64,000 nt of DNA from an uncultured Oscillospiraceae bacterium (GCA_947624985.1 CANQMO010000009.1:1-64000); one strand, 5' to 3'. Shown: positions 33,098-42,506, counted from the first letter of the stretch. A program made the numbers and translations. The notes: a model not told the origin generated them from the sequence alone.

Positions 33098-34048
33098 TCA
33101 TTCCGCCGTTTCATCCGGCTTGACCTCTTTGCTCCCTTTTGCCCTTGCGGCGAAAAAGCCGCTGACCGGCACTGTCAGCAGATCCGTCAGGATCATGGCT
33201 ATGCGGCTGGAAAACGCCGCGATCAGCACGCTCTTCTCCGGGATATAGGGCGACAGCAGCGCTGTCAGCACCGCCTCCCGCACGCCGAGGCCGCCGGGGA
33301 CCCCGGGAACGATATACCCGGCAAAAATGGCCACAAAGTTTGCGGATATGAGCCGCGGGAGCATATGTATCTCCAGCGGCGTGTGCAGCCCCATCAGCGC
33401 CACATATCCTGACACGACCACAAGGGAGCCCAGTATATTCAGCGCCGCGCAGAGGGCAAGCGTGCCCCAGAACCGGCCCGTCTTGAAAAGCTTCAGCAGT
33501 GACTGGACATACCGGTTTTTCCTGAGCAGGAACGCCAGGGCGCACACCACCGCCAGCATGGCGGCGCCCGCCCCCAGCAGCACGCCCCAGGAGACCCGCT
33601 CCCGTATGATCGCAAGCGTCTCTCCGGCGGAAAACACCGTGGCGCAAAGCACCATGGCCAGCGCGCTGTAACCCAGCTCCATGACCGAGGCCATCGCCAG
33701 ATCCATCTGGCCCAGCCCCATCTGCGCGCCGAAAAGCTGCCGTCCCGCGTAGTGCCCCACATTGCCGGGCAGATACTTCATGACGTTTGCTTTCGCATAG
33801 GCGGAAAACGCGGGGCAGAAGGGTATCTTTCTGTCGGCGAAAAGCCCCAGGCACAGCCGCCAGCCAAAGGCGTTATTCATGATCGCCACCACACCGACCA
33901 GGGCGACCGCCCCGATCAGCGCCGCGTTTTTCGCCTCCAGTATGGCGCTCATGTCCACGTCCAGAGATATGACCCGCCGGACCAGAAACACCGCCGCCAC
34001 GGCCATCAGGGCCAGTCCGACTATGTCAATGATACGTCTTTTGCTCAA
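33098..34048 (-). CDS. Lysylphosphatidylglycerol synthase-TM/YbhN-type membrane protein
   Basis: The 316-residue protein has about eight transmembrane helices and the UPF0104/LPG_synthase_TM features KYLPGNVGHYAGRQ (about residues 91-104) and FAGYIVPGVPGGLGVREAVL near the C terminus. It lacks the cytosolic aminoacyl-transferase domain of MprF, so it corresponds to the flippase-like part only. In glycan clusters such proteins are thought to move lipid-linked intermediates or act with glycosyltransferases. It lies 39 bases upstream of ugd and 38 after the methyltransferase locus. Confidence 0.85.
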   Translation of the reverse strand: MSKRRIIDIVGLALMAVAAVFLVRRVISLDVDMSAILEAKNAALIGAVALVGVVAIMNNAFGWRLCLGLFADRKIPFCPAFSAYAKANVMKYLPGNVGHYAGRQLFGAQMGLGQMDLAMASVMELGYSALAMVLCATVFSAGETLAIIRERVSWGVLLGAGAAMLAVVCALAFLLRKNRYVQSLLKLFKTGRFWGTLALCAALNILGSLVVVSGYVALMGLHTPLEIHMLPRLISANFVAIFAGYIVPGVPGGLGVREAVLTALLSPYIPEKSVLIAAFSSRIAMILTDLLTVPVSGFFAARAKGSKEVKPDETAE

Positions 34049-34086
34049 CTATCGACTGCTCCTTCGCGCTGTCGCGCTTATCCCCT

Positions 34087-34847
34087 TTATTTCTTATCTG
34101 CTATGAGAATATAGGCGGAGCCCCAATCTGTTTTATAAAACAACTGTTCAAACTTGCTGATCGGGACCTGGATAGCGGGGTGGGACAGCGCCAATACAAG
34201 GGGATTATAGTCCCTCTGCACACCGCTGTATTTCGTCCGCTGCTCTTTATCAAGGGAAAGGTTGTCCCTTTCGATCTTCTTTTTTCGGGATATGCCCCGC
34301 AGGTTGTCAAGGACCAGACAAGACGGGAAATCATAGGTATATATTTTTTTAAGCTGCAATCCCGCCGCGTCAAGCTTCTCTCTGAGCTCCTCCCGTTCAT
34401 ATCTGCGGAAATGTCCGGCATAAGTGTCATTGTCATCCCAGCGGCTCTGGTGTGCCGGGACGGAAATGATCATCTTACCCCCCCTGATTCATTTTTCTTG
34501 ATATACTCGCACCATTCCTTTAGCTGCCCGACGTCATCCTCCGCGTGCTCCAGCACTTCACAGGCCACCACATAGTCGTACCGGCCTTTTTCGATCTGTT
34601 CCTTTTCCCTGATGACATGAGCGCTCTTATAGTGCTCCCGCGCATATTCATAGGCCGTCTCCGAGTAGTCATACCCGTCCGCGGAAACGCCCAGTTTCTC
34701 ATACAGATTGAATATCTCGCCGGCGCCGTATCCGATCTCCAGCAGCTTTTTCCCGGCACAGTTGTCCCGGCGCAGGAGCATGCTCAGCGCGTTTTTCCGC
34801 ATGATATAGCGGGGCATGGGCACGAATCTCAATTCTTCATCACTCAT
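34087..34847 (-). pseudogene. SAM-dependent methyltransferase, out of frame at a G7 tract (possibly phase-variable)
   Basis: Two overlapping frames make one class I methyltransferase. The upstream frame (34847-34470) has GGGAGG before its ATG, the SAM loop LEIGYGAGEIF and ACEVLEHAEDD, and breaks off after NESGG. The downstream frame (34473-34087) begins MIISVPAH and continues to a complete C terminus. The homologue at 36813-37628 reads LKSGGMIVLSVPAH across the same point. The break is a run of seven G on the coding strand (34478-34484). Eight G would give SGGGKMIISVPAH, and five would give SGGKMIISVPAH. The two frames also share an ATGA overlap, so low-level coupled synthesis of two pieces is conceivable. 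It may be off-phase, a real mutation or a sequencing error. Confidence 0.82.
34478..34484. repeat. Homopolymer C7 (G7 in coding strand) at a frameshift
   Basis: Seven consecutive C on the plus strand inside the split methyltransferase gene. Confidence 0.95.
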
Positions 34848-34919
34848 CAGATCAACCTCCCGATGTTTCGTTGCGGCCGCTTTCCGGCCTGCCCGTTCGC
34901 GGGCGCAGACAAAGCGGGC

Positions 34920-35667
34920 TCATATCCCGCGGACAAAAAGGCCGTTGGCGCTGTAGCTTCTGTACAGCTCATACCCCTGTCCCGCAAGATACTCGGCCAT
35001 ATCCTCCTCGTTCTGTCCGCACTTGCCGTCATATTCGGCGATGATGGCCTTGACGGGGTATTTCTCAAAATCGACAGTCTTCAAAACGCGCAGATCGTAT
35101 CCCTCCACATCGATGGACAAAAGGTCCGGCGTCACGCCCGTCCTTTCCACGATCTCCTCAAAGGTCAGGCACGGGATCTGTATCACCCGCTCGATCCTGA
35201 AGCCCTGCCGTTTCAGTTCCTCCGCCTGCTCCGAGTCAAGCGTACTTCTTGTTCCCAGGGAACAGACATAAAAGTCCATAGTGTTCCCCCCCCCGTGGAC
35301 TCTCAGCGGGGTGCCGGTCCACGATGGCCGCCGCCAGTACCTGGTCCCCGGGCCGCTTCTTCCGCAGCCCTTCGCACAGCAGCGGGTCCGCCTCCATCAG
35401 TACGCCCCGGCCTCCCTGCCGGTAGGACAGATAGGAATTGCTGCCCCGCAGATAGTGGTTCGCTCCGATATCAAAATACCGTACCTGCGGGCCCGCCAGC
35501 CCGAAGCGTTCTTTCAGTATGGCAAGGGCCTCCCGGTCCGCCCCGTCCGCCGTATACTGTTTTTTGACCAGATACCGCCCGCGGACATACCCGTTGAGAA
35601 GGGGCTCCGCCAGTCTTTTGCTCCAGCCGTAACTGCTGATCTTTCTTTTCAGCGTTGTAAGGTCCAT
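34920..35667 (-). pseudogene. FkbM-family methyltransferase, out of frame at a G9 tract (possibly phase-variable)
   Basis: The upstream frame (ATG at 35667 with GGGAG upstream, running to 35236) carries VRYFDIGANHYLRGSNSYL, the SAM-binding start of FkbM methyltransferases, and MEADPLLCEGL. The downstream frame (to 34920) carries MDFYVCSLGTRSTLD and LLSIDVEGYDLRVLKTVDF, the second half of the same fold. They meet at nine G on the coding strand (35286-35294). With eight G the product would read ESPRGGNTMDFYVCS, a normal FkbM sequence of about 248 residues. As written the protein stops early. FkbM enzymes O-methylate sugars or similar hydroxyls, so the switch would change surface-glycan methylation. 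Confidence 0.84.
35286..35294. repeat. Homopolymer C9 (G9 in coding strand) at a frameshift
   Basis: Nine consecutive C on the plus strand inside the FkbM-type gene; the longest C/G run noticed in the window. Confidence 0.95.
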
Positions 35668-35687
35668 CAAACCGTTCTCCCTCGTCA

Positions 35688-36788
35688 TTATCGATGCTCG
35701 CCCTCGGTCCGGAGGTGCTGCTGTTGGAATTCGTCATGCTTTTTCTTGGTCATCCTGCACATATAAGCCCAGAAATACTTGTGGAACGTGTCGTTGCGGT
35801 TAAACCGCTCGTAACAGATATCCATAATGCCAAAGAACCGGTAAAAGAAACTCTTGACCGGCTTTTTAAAGAATATCCTCCGGCGCATATTGCGTATCTC
35901 TTCTGAAAACTTGCGGTAAGCGCGCGCCTCACAGGAGAGACACGTCTTGGGAACGCGATTCAGATCGCAGGTCATCTTATTGGCTTTATCCTGAATGAAC
36001 GCCTCGGAATTGACGATCTCCTCCAGGGGCGTATCATTAACATTGCCGAAAGAATAACGATGTATGTCGTGGTTATTCGCGCAGGAGAACACGTTACCGT
36101 CGGCGTTTATCTTCATAGGAGAGTTCATGCAGTGGCAGCGGATGACCTTGAAGTTTTTCGAGTTGGCTTTTGGATGGCGGGCCATATCCCACAGGGCCGT
36201 GACAAATATCTCGTCCACACCGCTGTCCTTCCAATACTTCACATAGTCCTTGAAGTGCTGGTAGCTGCCCAGTTTCCGGTCCCGGATGTACCGCAGGCGG
36301 ATATAGGTGTTCTTGCCCATCTCGTCCCGCTTCCGAAGGAGGGTCTTAACATTGTTGATGACCCGATCCAGCTGCTTGACGCACTGCTCATAGGGGATCC
36401 CCGACCCCTGGAAATACTGGTAGACCTCGGGGATGACGCCGGTCAGGGATATCTCTATCATGTCGATATCCGTGTTCAGAAGCCTCTCGATACGTTCTTC
36501 CGTCAAAAGTGAGCCGTTCGTGACGAACTCCGCCATGGAAAACCGCTTGCGGGCCTCAACGATCATCTCATCCAGCCGGGGATAGAGCAGCGCCTCGCCG
36601 CTGCCGTTGAATTGAACGGAATTCAAATAGATGCCGTGGATCGTCTGATCCTTCATAACGTCCAGGCACCGCAGCGCCACGTCATAATCCAATGTCGCTT
36701 TGTTCTGCCGGCGCACGCTCTTGCAGAATGAACAATTGAAATTGCAGTTATCCGTCAGCTCCAGGTGCAGAACTGTCCTGATCGCCAT
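35688..36788 (-). CDS. Radical SAM protein with SPASM-type C-terminal cluster domain
   Basis: The 366-residue enzyme has the radical SAM motif CNFNCSFC (Cys15, 19, 22) that binds a [4Fe-4S] cluster and cleaves S-adenosylmethionine, FNGSGEALLYPRLDEM, and a C-terminal Cys-rich part (CHCMNSPMKINADGNVFSC and CLSCEAR) like SPASM/twitch domains with auxiliary clusters. Such enzymes dehydrogenate, epimerise or rearrange sugars or peptides. There is no precursor peptide nearby, and the position among glycosyltransferases and methyltransferases favours a sugar or glycolipid substrate. Substrate unknown. It is co-transcribed with its neighbours, with gaps of about 20 bases. Confidence 0.88.
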   Translation of the reverse strand: MAIRTVLHLELTDNCNFNCSFCKSVRRQNKATLDYDVALRCLDVMKDQTIHGIYLNSVQFNGSGEALLYPRLDEMIVEARKRFSMAEFVTNGSLLTEERIERLLNTDIDMIEISLTGVIPEVYQYFQGSGIPYEQCVKQLDRVINNVKTLLRKRDEMGKNTYIRLRYIRDRKLGSYQHFKDYVKYWKDSGVDEIFVTALWDMARHPKANSKNFKVIRCHCMNSPMKINADGNVFSCANNHDIHRYSFGNVNDTPLEEIVNSEAFIQDKANKMTCDLNRVPKTCLSCEARAYRKFSEEIRNMRRRIFFKKPVKSFFYRFFGIMDICYERFNRNDTFHKYFWAYMCRMTKKKHDEFQQQHLRTEGEHR

Positions 36789-36812
36789 TGAAAATACCTC
36801 CTATGCAGACAA

Positions 36813-37628
36813 TTACTTCTTTTTTGCAGCTACAACATAATCAAACGTTGTATCCTTATTATAAAATGGTCGCTGTGTCTTTGCAAGCGCAGTGATGATC
36901 CGATAGGGGATAAAGCGGTGTAAACGGTACTGTTTGGAAACGATAAGTCCCGTCTCTCTGGTTTTCGCTTCCATGGTCATCGCCTTATTCTTCCGAAAAA
37001 GCTTAAAGCGCGATCGTATGCCCAGGGGCCAAAATAGCGTCAGCACAGGATAACCGACGCTCTCGATACAGATATCCTCAAATCCGCACCGCTCCAATAG
37101 CGCCTTCAGGTCATCCCCCTCATAGCGCCGGTAATGCCCGCCGACTTCGTCCAATCGGCTCCAGTGTTTCATGTGAGCCGGTACGGACAAAACGATCATA
37201 CCTCCACTTTTCAACAGCGCCGCCCACTCCCGAAGCGTGGCCTCATCATCCTGCGCGTGCTCAAGGACTTCATACGCTCCTAAAACGTCATAGCGTCCGA
37301 TGTCCGACTCATCCGTGTCCGACTTGCAGGCAAACACGGTCTCTTCCTCGTTATAGATCTTTTCAACATTGTCCAGCGCTTCCCGGGACCAGTCCGTGAC
37401 CGTACACGAATACCCCATCTGGAAAAACTCATAGTCGATCGCCGCCGTCCCGCAGCCCACACCCAGATAAGAGCGTACCACCGGGTCATTTCGATCCGCA
37501 GCCGCCGGTCCACACCGGGCAACGGCGTCAAGCACCGCCTGACGGCGGAATATCGTACCCGGCCCGGGCGCGAACTGCGCGGCGTCGTTGAACACACCGC
37601 CTTTTGCCGGGTCATAAACAAGGCTCAT
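36813..37628 (-). CDS. Class I SAM-dependent methyltransferase
   Basis: The 271-residue protein has a SAM loop YLGVGCGTAAIDYEFF, the acidic loop and VLGAYEVLEHAQDDE, then LKSGGMIVLSVPAHMKHWSRLDEVGGHYRRYEGDDL. It is an intact relative of the split methyltransferase at 34087-34847 and shares the HYRRYE segment. Methyltransferases of this type modify lipid-linked sugars or glycan ends. One base separates its start from the stop of the upstream GT4 gene, so translation is coupled. It has no long homopolymer run. Confidence 0.88.
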   Translation of the reverse strand: MSLVYDPAKGGVFNDAAQFAPGPGTIFRRQAVLDAVARCGPAAADRNDPVVRSYLGVGCGTAAIDYEFFQMGYSCTVTDWSREALDNVEKIYNEEETVFACKSDTDESDIGRYDVLGAYEVLEHAQDDEATLREWAALLKSGGMIVLSVPAHMKHWSRLDEVGGHYRRYEGDDLKALLERCGFEDICIESVGYPVLTLFWPLGIRSRFKLFRKNKAMTMEAKTRETGLIVSKQYRLHRFIPYRIITALAKTQRPFYNKDTTFDYVVAAKKK

Positions 37629-37629
37629 A

Positions 37630-38763
37630 TCATATCGTCCCTTTCAACCCCTCGACCGTCTCGTTCATCCGGTCCCAGGAGTATTTGTACGCCTCTTTTC
37701 GGATACCCTCCCGGAACGTCTCCGCCTTATCCTCCGCGAAGAAGCGGACCACCGCCGCCCCCAGCGCTTCGTCGTCTCCGGGCGGCGTCACGAAGCCGGT
37801 TACCCCGTCCAGGACCACCTCCGGCAGACCGCCCACCGCCGTGGCCACCACCGGCTTTTCAAAGCCGTAAGCTATCTGGACGATACCGCTCTGGGTGGCG
37901 CTCTCATAGGGCAGCACCACCACATCGCTGGCCGCGAAATAGGGCTCCACCTCCCGGTCCGGCAGATAGCCGTCCACGATGGTCAGCGCCTCCTGTGGGA
38001 TGCCGGTCTGGCCGATCAGGTCCAGATAATCCTGCTTGTCCCCCTCGAAGAACTCACCCACCACCAGAAGATGAGCCTTTGGCCTGGCCGCCAGTATGGC
38101 GGGCATGGCCCGCAGCAGGTGTTTCAGGCCCTTGTAGCTTCGGATGAAGCCGAAGAAAAGCAGTATCTCCTCATCGGCCCCCAGGCCAAGCTGCTCCCGG
38201 GCCTGGGCCCGGCTCATGCCCCGCAGCCGGAAGGCGTTGTATGTCGGGTGTACCACCCGGCGGATATGCTCCGCTCTCACCAGCGAGCGCAGGTCCCGCT
38301 CGTCCTGGGCCGACTGCACGATGAATCCGTCCCCCTGCCGCAGTACCATCCGGGACAGCAGCTTCTTGCAGGGGAAGCCCTCGTGGGGCAGCACGTTGTG
38401 GCAGCAGAAGATCACCTTTATGCGCCGTTTCAGCATTTTCAATATGCTCCAGTAGGCCGGCGCGAAAAAGGGGTGCCACCACTGCACGATCACGAGCTCG
38501 GGCTCCAGCGCGTTGACGCGCCGGGCGGCGGATATCCAGCTGAACGGGTTGACGGTGTTGATCCAGTACCGCGCGTCGGGAGCCTTGAACGTGTCATTGG
38601 CAAAGTCCTTCTGCTCGTTTTTATACAAAAGCTTCGGATATTGCAGGCAGAACGATACGTTCACCACCTGGTGGTCCCTGGCCAGGTTCTGGCTCATAAG
38701 CCCCGTGTACTGGGCGATACCGCCCCGATAGGGATACACCGGCCCTATGACCACGATCTTCAA
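37630..38763 (-). CDS. Glycosyltransferase family 4
   Basis: The 377-residue protein has the GT-B fold. The N-terminal VVIGPVYPYRGGIAQYTGLM carries a Gly-Gly nucleotide-sugar loop. The C-terminal half has LLFFGFIRSYKGLKHLLRA and the donor-binding EX7E region GFEKPVVATAVGGLPEV. It transfers a sugar from an NDP donor with retention. It overlaps the GT2 gene by 4 bases. Confidence 0.93.
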   Translation of the reverse strand: MKIVVIGPVYPYRGGIAQYTGLMSQNLARDHQVVNVSFCLQYPKLLYKNEQKDFANDTFKAPDARYWINTVNPFSWISAARRVNALEPELVIVQWWHPFFAPAYWSILKMLKRRIKVIFCCHNVLPHEGFPCKKLLSRMVLRQGDGFIVQSAQDERDLRSLVRAEHIRRVVHPTYNAFRLRGMSRAQAREQLGLGADEEILLFFGFIRSYKGLKHLLRAMPAILAARPKAHLLVVGEFFEGDKQDYLDLIGQTGIPQEALTIVDGYLPDREVEPYFAASDVVVLPYESATQSGIVQIAYGFEKPVVATAVGGLPEVVLDGVTGFVTPPGDDEALGAAVVRFFAEDKAETFREGIRKEAYKYSWDRMNETVEGLKGTI

Positions 38764-39746
38764 TTCTTCTCCTCCCGGTCCGGCAGCATCTCGCCAGTGG
38801 GCTCGCCGCTGCCGCAGTCCATCTTCCGCACCCGGTACTGCACGTCCTCCAGTATCTTCCGGTTAGAGGCGATGAGATCGGACAAAAGGCCCATCACGAT
38901 GGTCTGGAAGCCGATGACGATCAAAATGGCCGCCAGGATCAGCGACTGGATATGGCCGCCGCCGGAGCCGGACGCGGCATAGCACAAAAACCTTATGCCG
39001 ATCAGCCCGCCCATGGTGAACAGTATGCCGCCCAGGATCGTGAAGAATTTCAAGGGCCGGTACATGAGGAAGGACCGCACGATCACCGAGGCGGACCGCT
39101 TCATATACCGCCACATGCTGGTGAACAGCCGGGACGGCCGGGTCTCCCCGTTCGTGCGGATGGGCACGGACGTCATGGCCAGCCGGTCGTTGCCCGCCTG
39201 GATGATGGTCTCCAGGGTGTAGGTGTACGCGTTCGTCACATTCAGGCGCAGCGCCGCCTCCCGGGAGTAAGCCCTAAAGCCGCTGGGCGCGTCGGGTATT
39301 TTCGTCCCGCTGGCCACCCGGACCACCCAGCTTCCCAGGTGCTGGAATTTTTTCTTCTTCCAGGAGAAGTGTTCCGTCTGGTCGATGGGCCGCTCGCCCA
39401 CCACGATGTCCGCCTCCCCGTCCAGAATGGGCCGCACCAGCTTTTCGATGTCGGCACCGCAGTACTGGTTGTCCGCGTCGGTGTTGACGATGATGTCCGC
39501 GCCCAGGTGCAGGCAGGCGTCCAGCCCCGCCATGAACCCTTTGGCCAGGCCCTTGTTCTGCTTGAAGGACACCACATGGTGGACGCCGAGCTGCCGGGCC
39601 ACCTCCACCGTGCGGTCGCGGCTGCCGTCGTTGATGATGAGATACTCTATCTCGTCGATACCGTCGATATGCCGGGGCAGGTCCCGGACGGTCACGCCTA
39701 AGGTCTCCTCCTCGTTGTAGCAGGGGATCTGAATGATGAGTTTCAT
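38760..39746 (-). CDS. Glycosyltransferase family 2 with membrane-spanning C terminus
   Basis: The 328-residue protein has a GT-A domain (about 1-230) with IIQIPCYNEEETL, the DGS of INDGSRDRT, and the DxD in NTDADNQY, followed by two transmembrane helices (about 240-300), like polyprenyl-phosphate glycosyltransferases (DPM1/ArnC type). It would load a sugar onto a lipid carrier for the GT-C enzymes encoded upstream. The start is the ATG at 39746; nine earlier in-frame codons overlap the preceding gene. Confidence 0.92.
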   Translation of the reverse strand: MKLIIQIPCYNEEETLGVTVRDLPRHIDGIDEIEYLIINDGSRDRTVEVARQLGVHHVVSFKQNKGLAKGFMAGLDACLHLGADIIVNTDADNQYCGADIEKLVRPILDGEADIVVGERPIDQTEHFSWKKKKFQHLGSWVVRVASGTKIPDAPSGFRAYSREAALRLNVTNAYTYTLETIIQAGNDRLAMTSVPIRTNGETRPSRLFTSMWRYMKRSASVIVRSFLMYRPLKFFTILGGILFTMGGLIGIRFLCYAASGSGGGHIQSLILAAILIVIGFQTIVMGLLSDLIASNRKILEDVQYRVRKMDCGSGEPTGEMLPDREEKN

Positions 39747-39753
39747 GTCTCTC

Positions 39754-42288
39754 TTACCCGTCCGTTCTTTCAAATGTGATCTTATCTATGAAAAGACCCA
39801 GCTGGCGGGTGTCGCCGCCGCCGTAATCCGCCGGCGACCACAGTTCCTCGCAGGTGATGGAGACTGTATTCGTGCCGGCATATTCATACGTCTCCGGGAT
39901 GTCAAAACGATAGCTGGCCGTTCCTGCCGTGTCACTGTCGATCACAATGCTTCCAAGCTTGTGATCGTTTAGGTACACGTCTGCCAGATAACTGCCCCTC
40001 TCCGCAATGACGCCCGCTGGGAGCACATTGCTTATATCCACGGTCAGAACATGATCCCCCTCCGGCAGGAAGCAGTCCACCGTCGCGGTGGTCTGATTCA
40101 TCCACCGGCCTATACCCTCCACAAAGGAAAATCCCGTCGTCGCAAAGGTCCCGCCGTCCGTGCCAAGAGAGTATTCAAGAGATGTCTCTTTCGCCAGTGT
40201 AAACCCGTATACGTCATATGTGATACCGCTGCGGGTCTGCAAAAGGAACTCAAGACCCGCCACCGTTTCGTCCAGCGTAACAGGGACCGTCACATGCAGG
40301 CGCCCGCTGTTTACCATGTCCTCTGTGAGAACAGTCTCCCCGAAAAACGCCTCATGGCCGCCGGAATAGACCTGTAACGCGCCATAATCATTAAGGCCCT
40401 CCGCGCCGCTTATGGAGATCTCCGCCTCCAACTCATAGCTACCGGCGCCCAGACTTATAAAGGGTCCGGAGATCGCGTAGCCCTCGTTCACAGCCTCGAC
40501 GTGGATATGGTCCGGAGCCAGACTGGCTCCTTCTCCCAGATTGAACCGGTCCAGGGGGACCGCCACGGTCCCAACGGCTTTGCCGGTCACATGGATCATT
40601 ACACAGTCGCTTCCGGCAAGGACGATCTCGCTGTCCACACTGAAGCCCTGTCTCAGATAGTCGTTGAGCGAAATGATGGCATAGTATTCATCCTCCGGGA
40701 TACTTTCCAGCGTATAAGCATTGTCGTATTGCAGCGGGATATCGATGAGCATCGTCTGGAAATAGGATTGCCAGTTCCCCCCCCTCAAAACATATAGAGG
40801 CGTATCCCCGGTATCGAATTCCTTGATGGACTCGATCAGATCGTTTTCCTTGCTGTAACTGATATGGGTGCTCATCATACCGGCAACCAGACCGAGTGCC
40901 GGCCCGAGCCACAGCGCCGCGAACAGTATCAGGACCGCATAATTGAGCGCGCGGCGGTTCCTCATAAAGCACCGCACCGCAAATGCCCCGGCAACGCAAA
41001 AAAGCATCCCCGAATAAATATAGTCGGAAAATGTATGCTGGAAAAATGACAGGCCCGGAGCATTGATCACCGAGAATATCGAATTGCTGGCCTTCTGCAA
41101 TGTTTGATCTGCGATCAGGGCCAGCAGTATCGCGCCCGTCGCCCACGCCAGGACCTGCCAGCAGCTTACGGCCTCATCCTTATTGACGAACGCGCTCAAA
41201 AAGCCGTATCCGATCGTCATAATGACCACAGGCTCTGTGTATCTTCCGTAAAAAATACAGTCGATCCGCACTACGCTGATCGGTTGCGATCCTATAAATA
41301 TAGACGAGACCGCCAGCGTTCCACAGAACGACAGCAAGAGCCACATCTCCATCGACACGTTTTCCATGTCATGGGAAGCGACAGCCTTTACGATCCGCCG
41401 GATCATATAATACAGCGTCAGAGGGAGCATTCCGAAAGACGCCACGCAAAAATAGAAAAACTGGCTGCAAAAAACGCAGAACAGATTCTCAAGTCCTGAC
41501 CAAAACGTCATCTGACGCGCGTTCACGAAAATACTCCCCAGATCATTACCGGCTAAAGGCGCTCCCTTCCACGTGATCTCCATGGCGCACCTTTTCAAGA
41601 CATTGGAAATGACGAAGCAGGCAACCAAAGCCGCCAGAAACGCGGCAAAGCTCTTTCTGTCGGTCGCTTTGGCAAAAAACAGCGCCGCAACGACGATGAC
41701 GCCGGCGATGACGACAGCGATCATCCTGTTGTGGCATGTATAGAGATAACAGAGCGCGGCGCCGAACAGGATCGCCCGGCATACCGTTTTCTTTTGCAGG
41801 AACCGGTAGAGCAGGAGCGTTGCGAGCGTGAAAACAAACAGAAGGTATGTCTCGCTCCAGGCCATGCGCGTATGCAGCACGACCGACGGATAGAAACACA
41901 CGCATGCCGAGACCGCGGTGATCAGGATCTTATCCACCGACTTAAAGATCGACCTCAGCATATGCCGCTGCATGAGAAATACCGCCACGACCAGAAGCGC
42001 GTTTATGACGTTGACGGAGCGGTAAATGACCGTCATATCCGAGAACAGCAAAAACAGCGGCACCAGGACTATGCTCCATCCATAGCTGAACCAGGGGCTG
42101 TGCGACATGACCTCATGCCAGTCTTTCCCGGCAAAGGACGCGGCGTGTCCCAAATACCCCAGCTCATCGTCAAGCATATGCGGGCCATTGAGATCGGAGA
42201 TGTACCTGATATTGATCAAAAAGATAACGACACACAAAAGCGCTGTGAGTATCTTATCGAAGCTGGTCTTATCTATTGACTTTCTCAT
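39754..42288 (-). CDS. Large GT-C-like membrane protein with C-terminal beta-sandwich domain; carries a G8 tract in frame
   Basis: The 844-residue protein has about 11 transmembrane helices (to about 480) with an acidic motif LDDELGY in the first extracytoplasmic loop, as in GT-C glycosyltransferases that use lipid-linked sugars. This is followed by an extracytoplasmic domain ending ELWSPADYGGGDTRQLGLFIDKITFE. The start is the ATG at 42288 with AGGAGGGG upstream. Eight G (40777-40784) encode the Gly-Gly of VLRGGNWQSYF. The paralogue at 42507 has VLDNGNWQSFF there without a tract, so the run is not needed for the protein. A change of one base would truncate the protein after about two thirds, removing the beta domain. 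It is the first gene of its transcript. Confidence 0.86.
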   Translation of the reverse strand: MRKSIDKTSFDKILTALLCVVIFLINIRYISDLNGPHMLDDELGYLGHAASFAGKDWHEVMSHSPWFSYGWSIVLVPLFLLFSDMTVIYRSVNVINALLVVAVFLMQRHMLRSIFKSVDKILITAVSACVCFYPSVVLHTRMAWSETYLLFVFTLATLLLYRFLQKKTVCRAILFGAALCYLYTCHNRMIAVVIAGVIVVAALFFAKATDRKSFAAFLAALVACFVISNVLKRCAMEITWKGAPLAGNDLGSIFVNARQMTFWSGLENLFCVFCSQFFYFCVASFGMLPLTLYYMIRRIVKAVASHDMENVSMEMWLLLSFCGTLAVSSIFIGSQPISVVRIDCIFYGRYTEPVVIMTIGYGFLSAFVNKDEAVSCWQVLAWATGAILLALIADQTLQKASNSIFSVINAPGLSFFQHTFSDYIYSGMLFCVAGAFAVRCFMRNRRALNYAVLILFAALWLGPALGLVAGMMSTHISYSKENDLIESIKEFDTGDTPLYVLRGGNWQSYFQTMLIDIPLQYDNAYTLESIPEDEYYAIISLNDYLRQGFSVDSEIVLAGSDCVMIHVTGKAVGTVAVPLDRFNLGEGASLAPDHIHVEAVNEGYAISGPFISLGAGSYELEAEISISGAEGLNDYGALQVYSGGHEAFFGETVLTEDMVNSGRLHVTVPVTLDETVAGLEFLLQTRSGITYDVYGFTLAKETSLEYSLGTDGGTFATTGFSFVEGIGRWMNQTTATVDCFLPEGDHVLTVDISNVLPAGVIAERGSYLADVYLNDHKLGSIVIDSDTAGTASYRFDIPETYEYAGTNTVSITCEELWSPADYGGGDTRQLGLFIDKITFERTDG
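40777..40784. repeat. Homopolymer C8 (G8 in coding strand), gene in frame
   Basis: Eight consecutive C on the plus strand inside the 844-residue GT-C-like gene. Confidence 0.95.
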
Positions 42289-42389
42289 GTGCCCCTCCTG
42301 TACGATCATGCCCCGGTCCGCCGGCGCCTGTTTTCACATATCCCGTCACACGGCGGACGATCCGTTCCTTGTCCATAGGCATTTAGAGC

Positions 42390-42418
42390 ATTTTACCATA
42401 TATTTTCTCCGATTACAA
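42390..42418 (-). promoter_or_regulatory. Promoter of the downstream glycan operon
   Basis: On the minus strand TTGTAA (42418-42413), 17-base spacer, TAAAAT (42395-42390). An almost identical promoter is found at 46681-46709, before the paralogous gene. Confidence 0.8.
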
Positions 42419-42446
42419 GGCTCTTTGGCCTCACTTCATCACCAGC

Positions 42447-42485
42447 GCGAGGAAGAAGCCCCCTGTCCGGGGGTTTCTTCCTCGC
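42447..42485 (-). terminator. Hairpin after the 581-residue GT-C-like gene
   Basis: A 17-bp stem with one G-T wobble (42447-42463 with 42469-42485) and loop of 5. It has no clear T run, but sits 20 bases after the stop and just before the next promoter. Confidence 0.65.
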
Positions 42486-42506
42486 CATGCCGTATGGATC
42501 CGCCTC

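Noticed and set aside
34087..34473. Separate small gene for the second half of the methyltransferase
   Set aside because: Its sequence is only the C-terminal half of a methyltransferase, continuous with the frame upstream, and the intact homologue at 36813 spans both.
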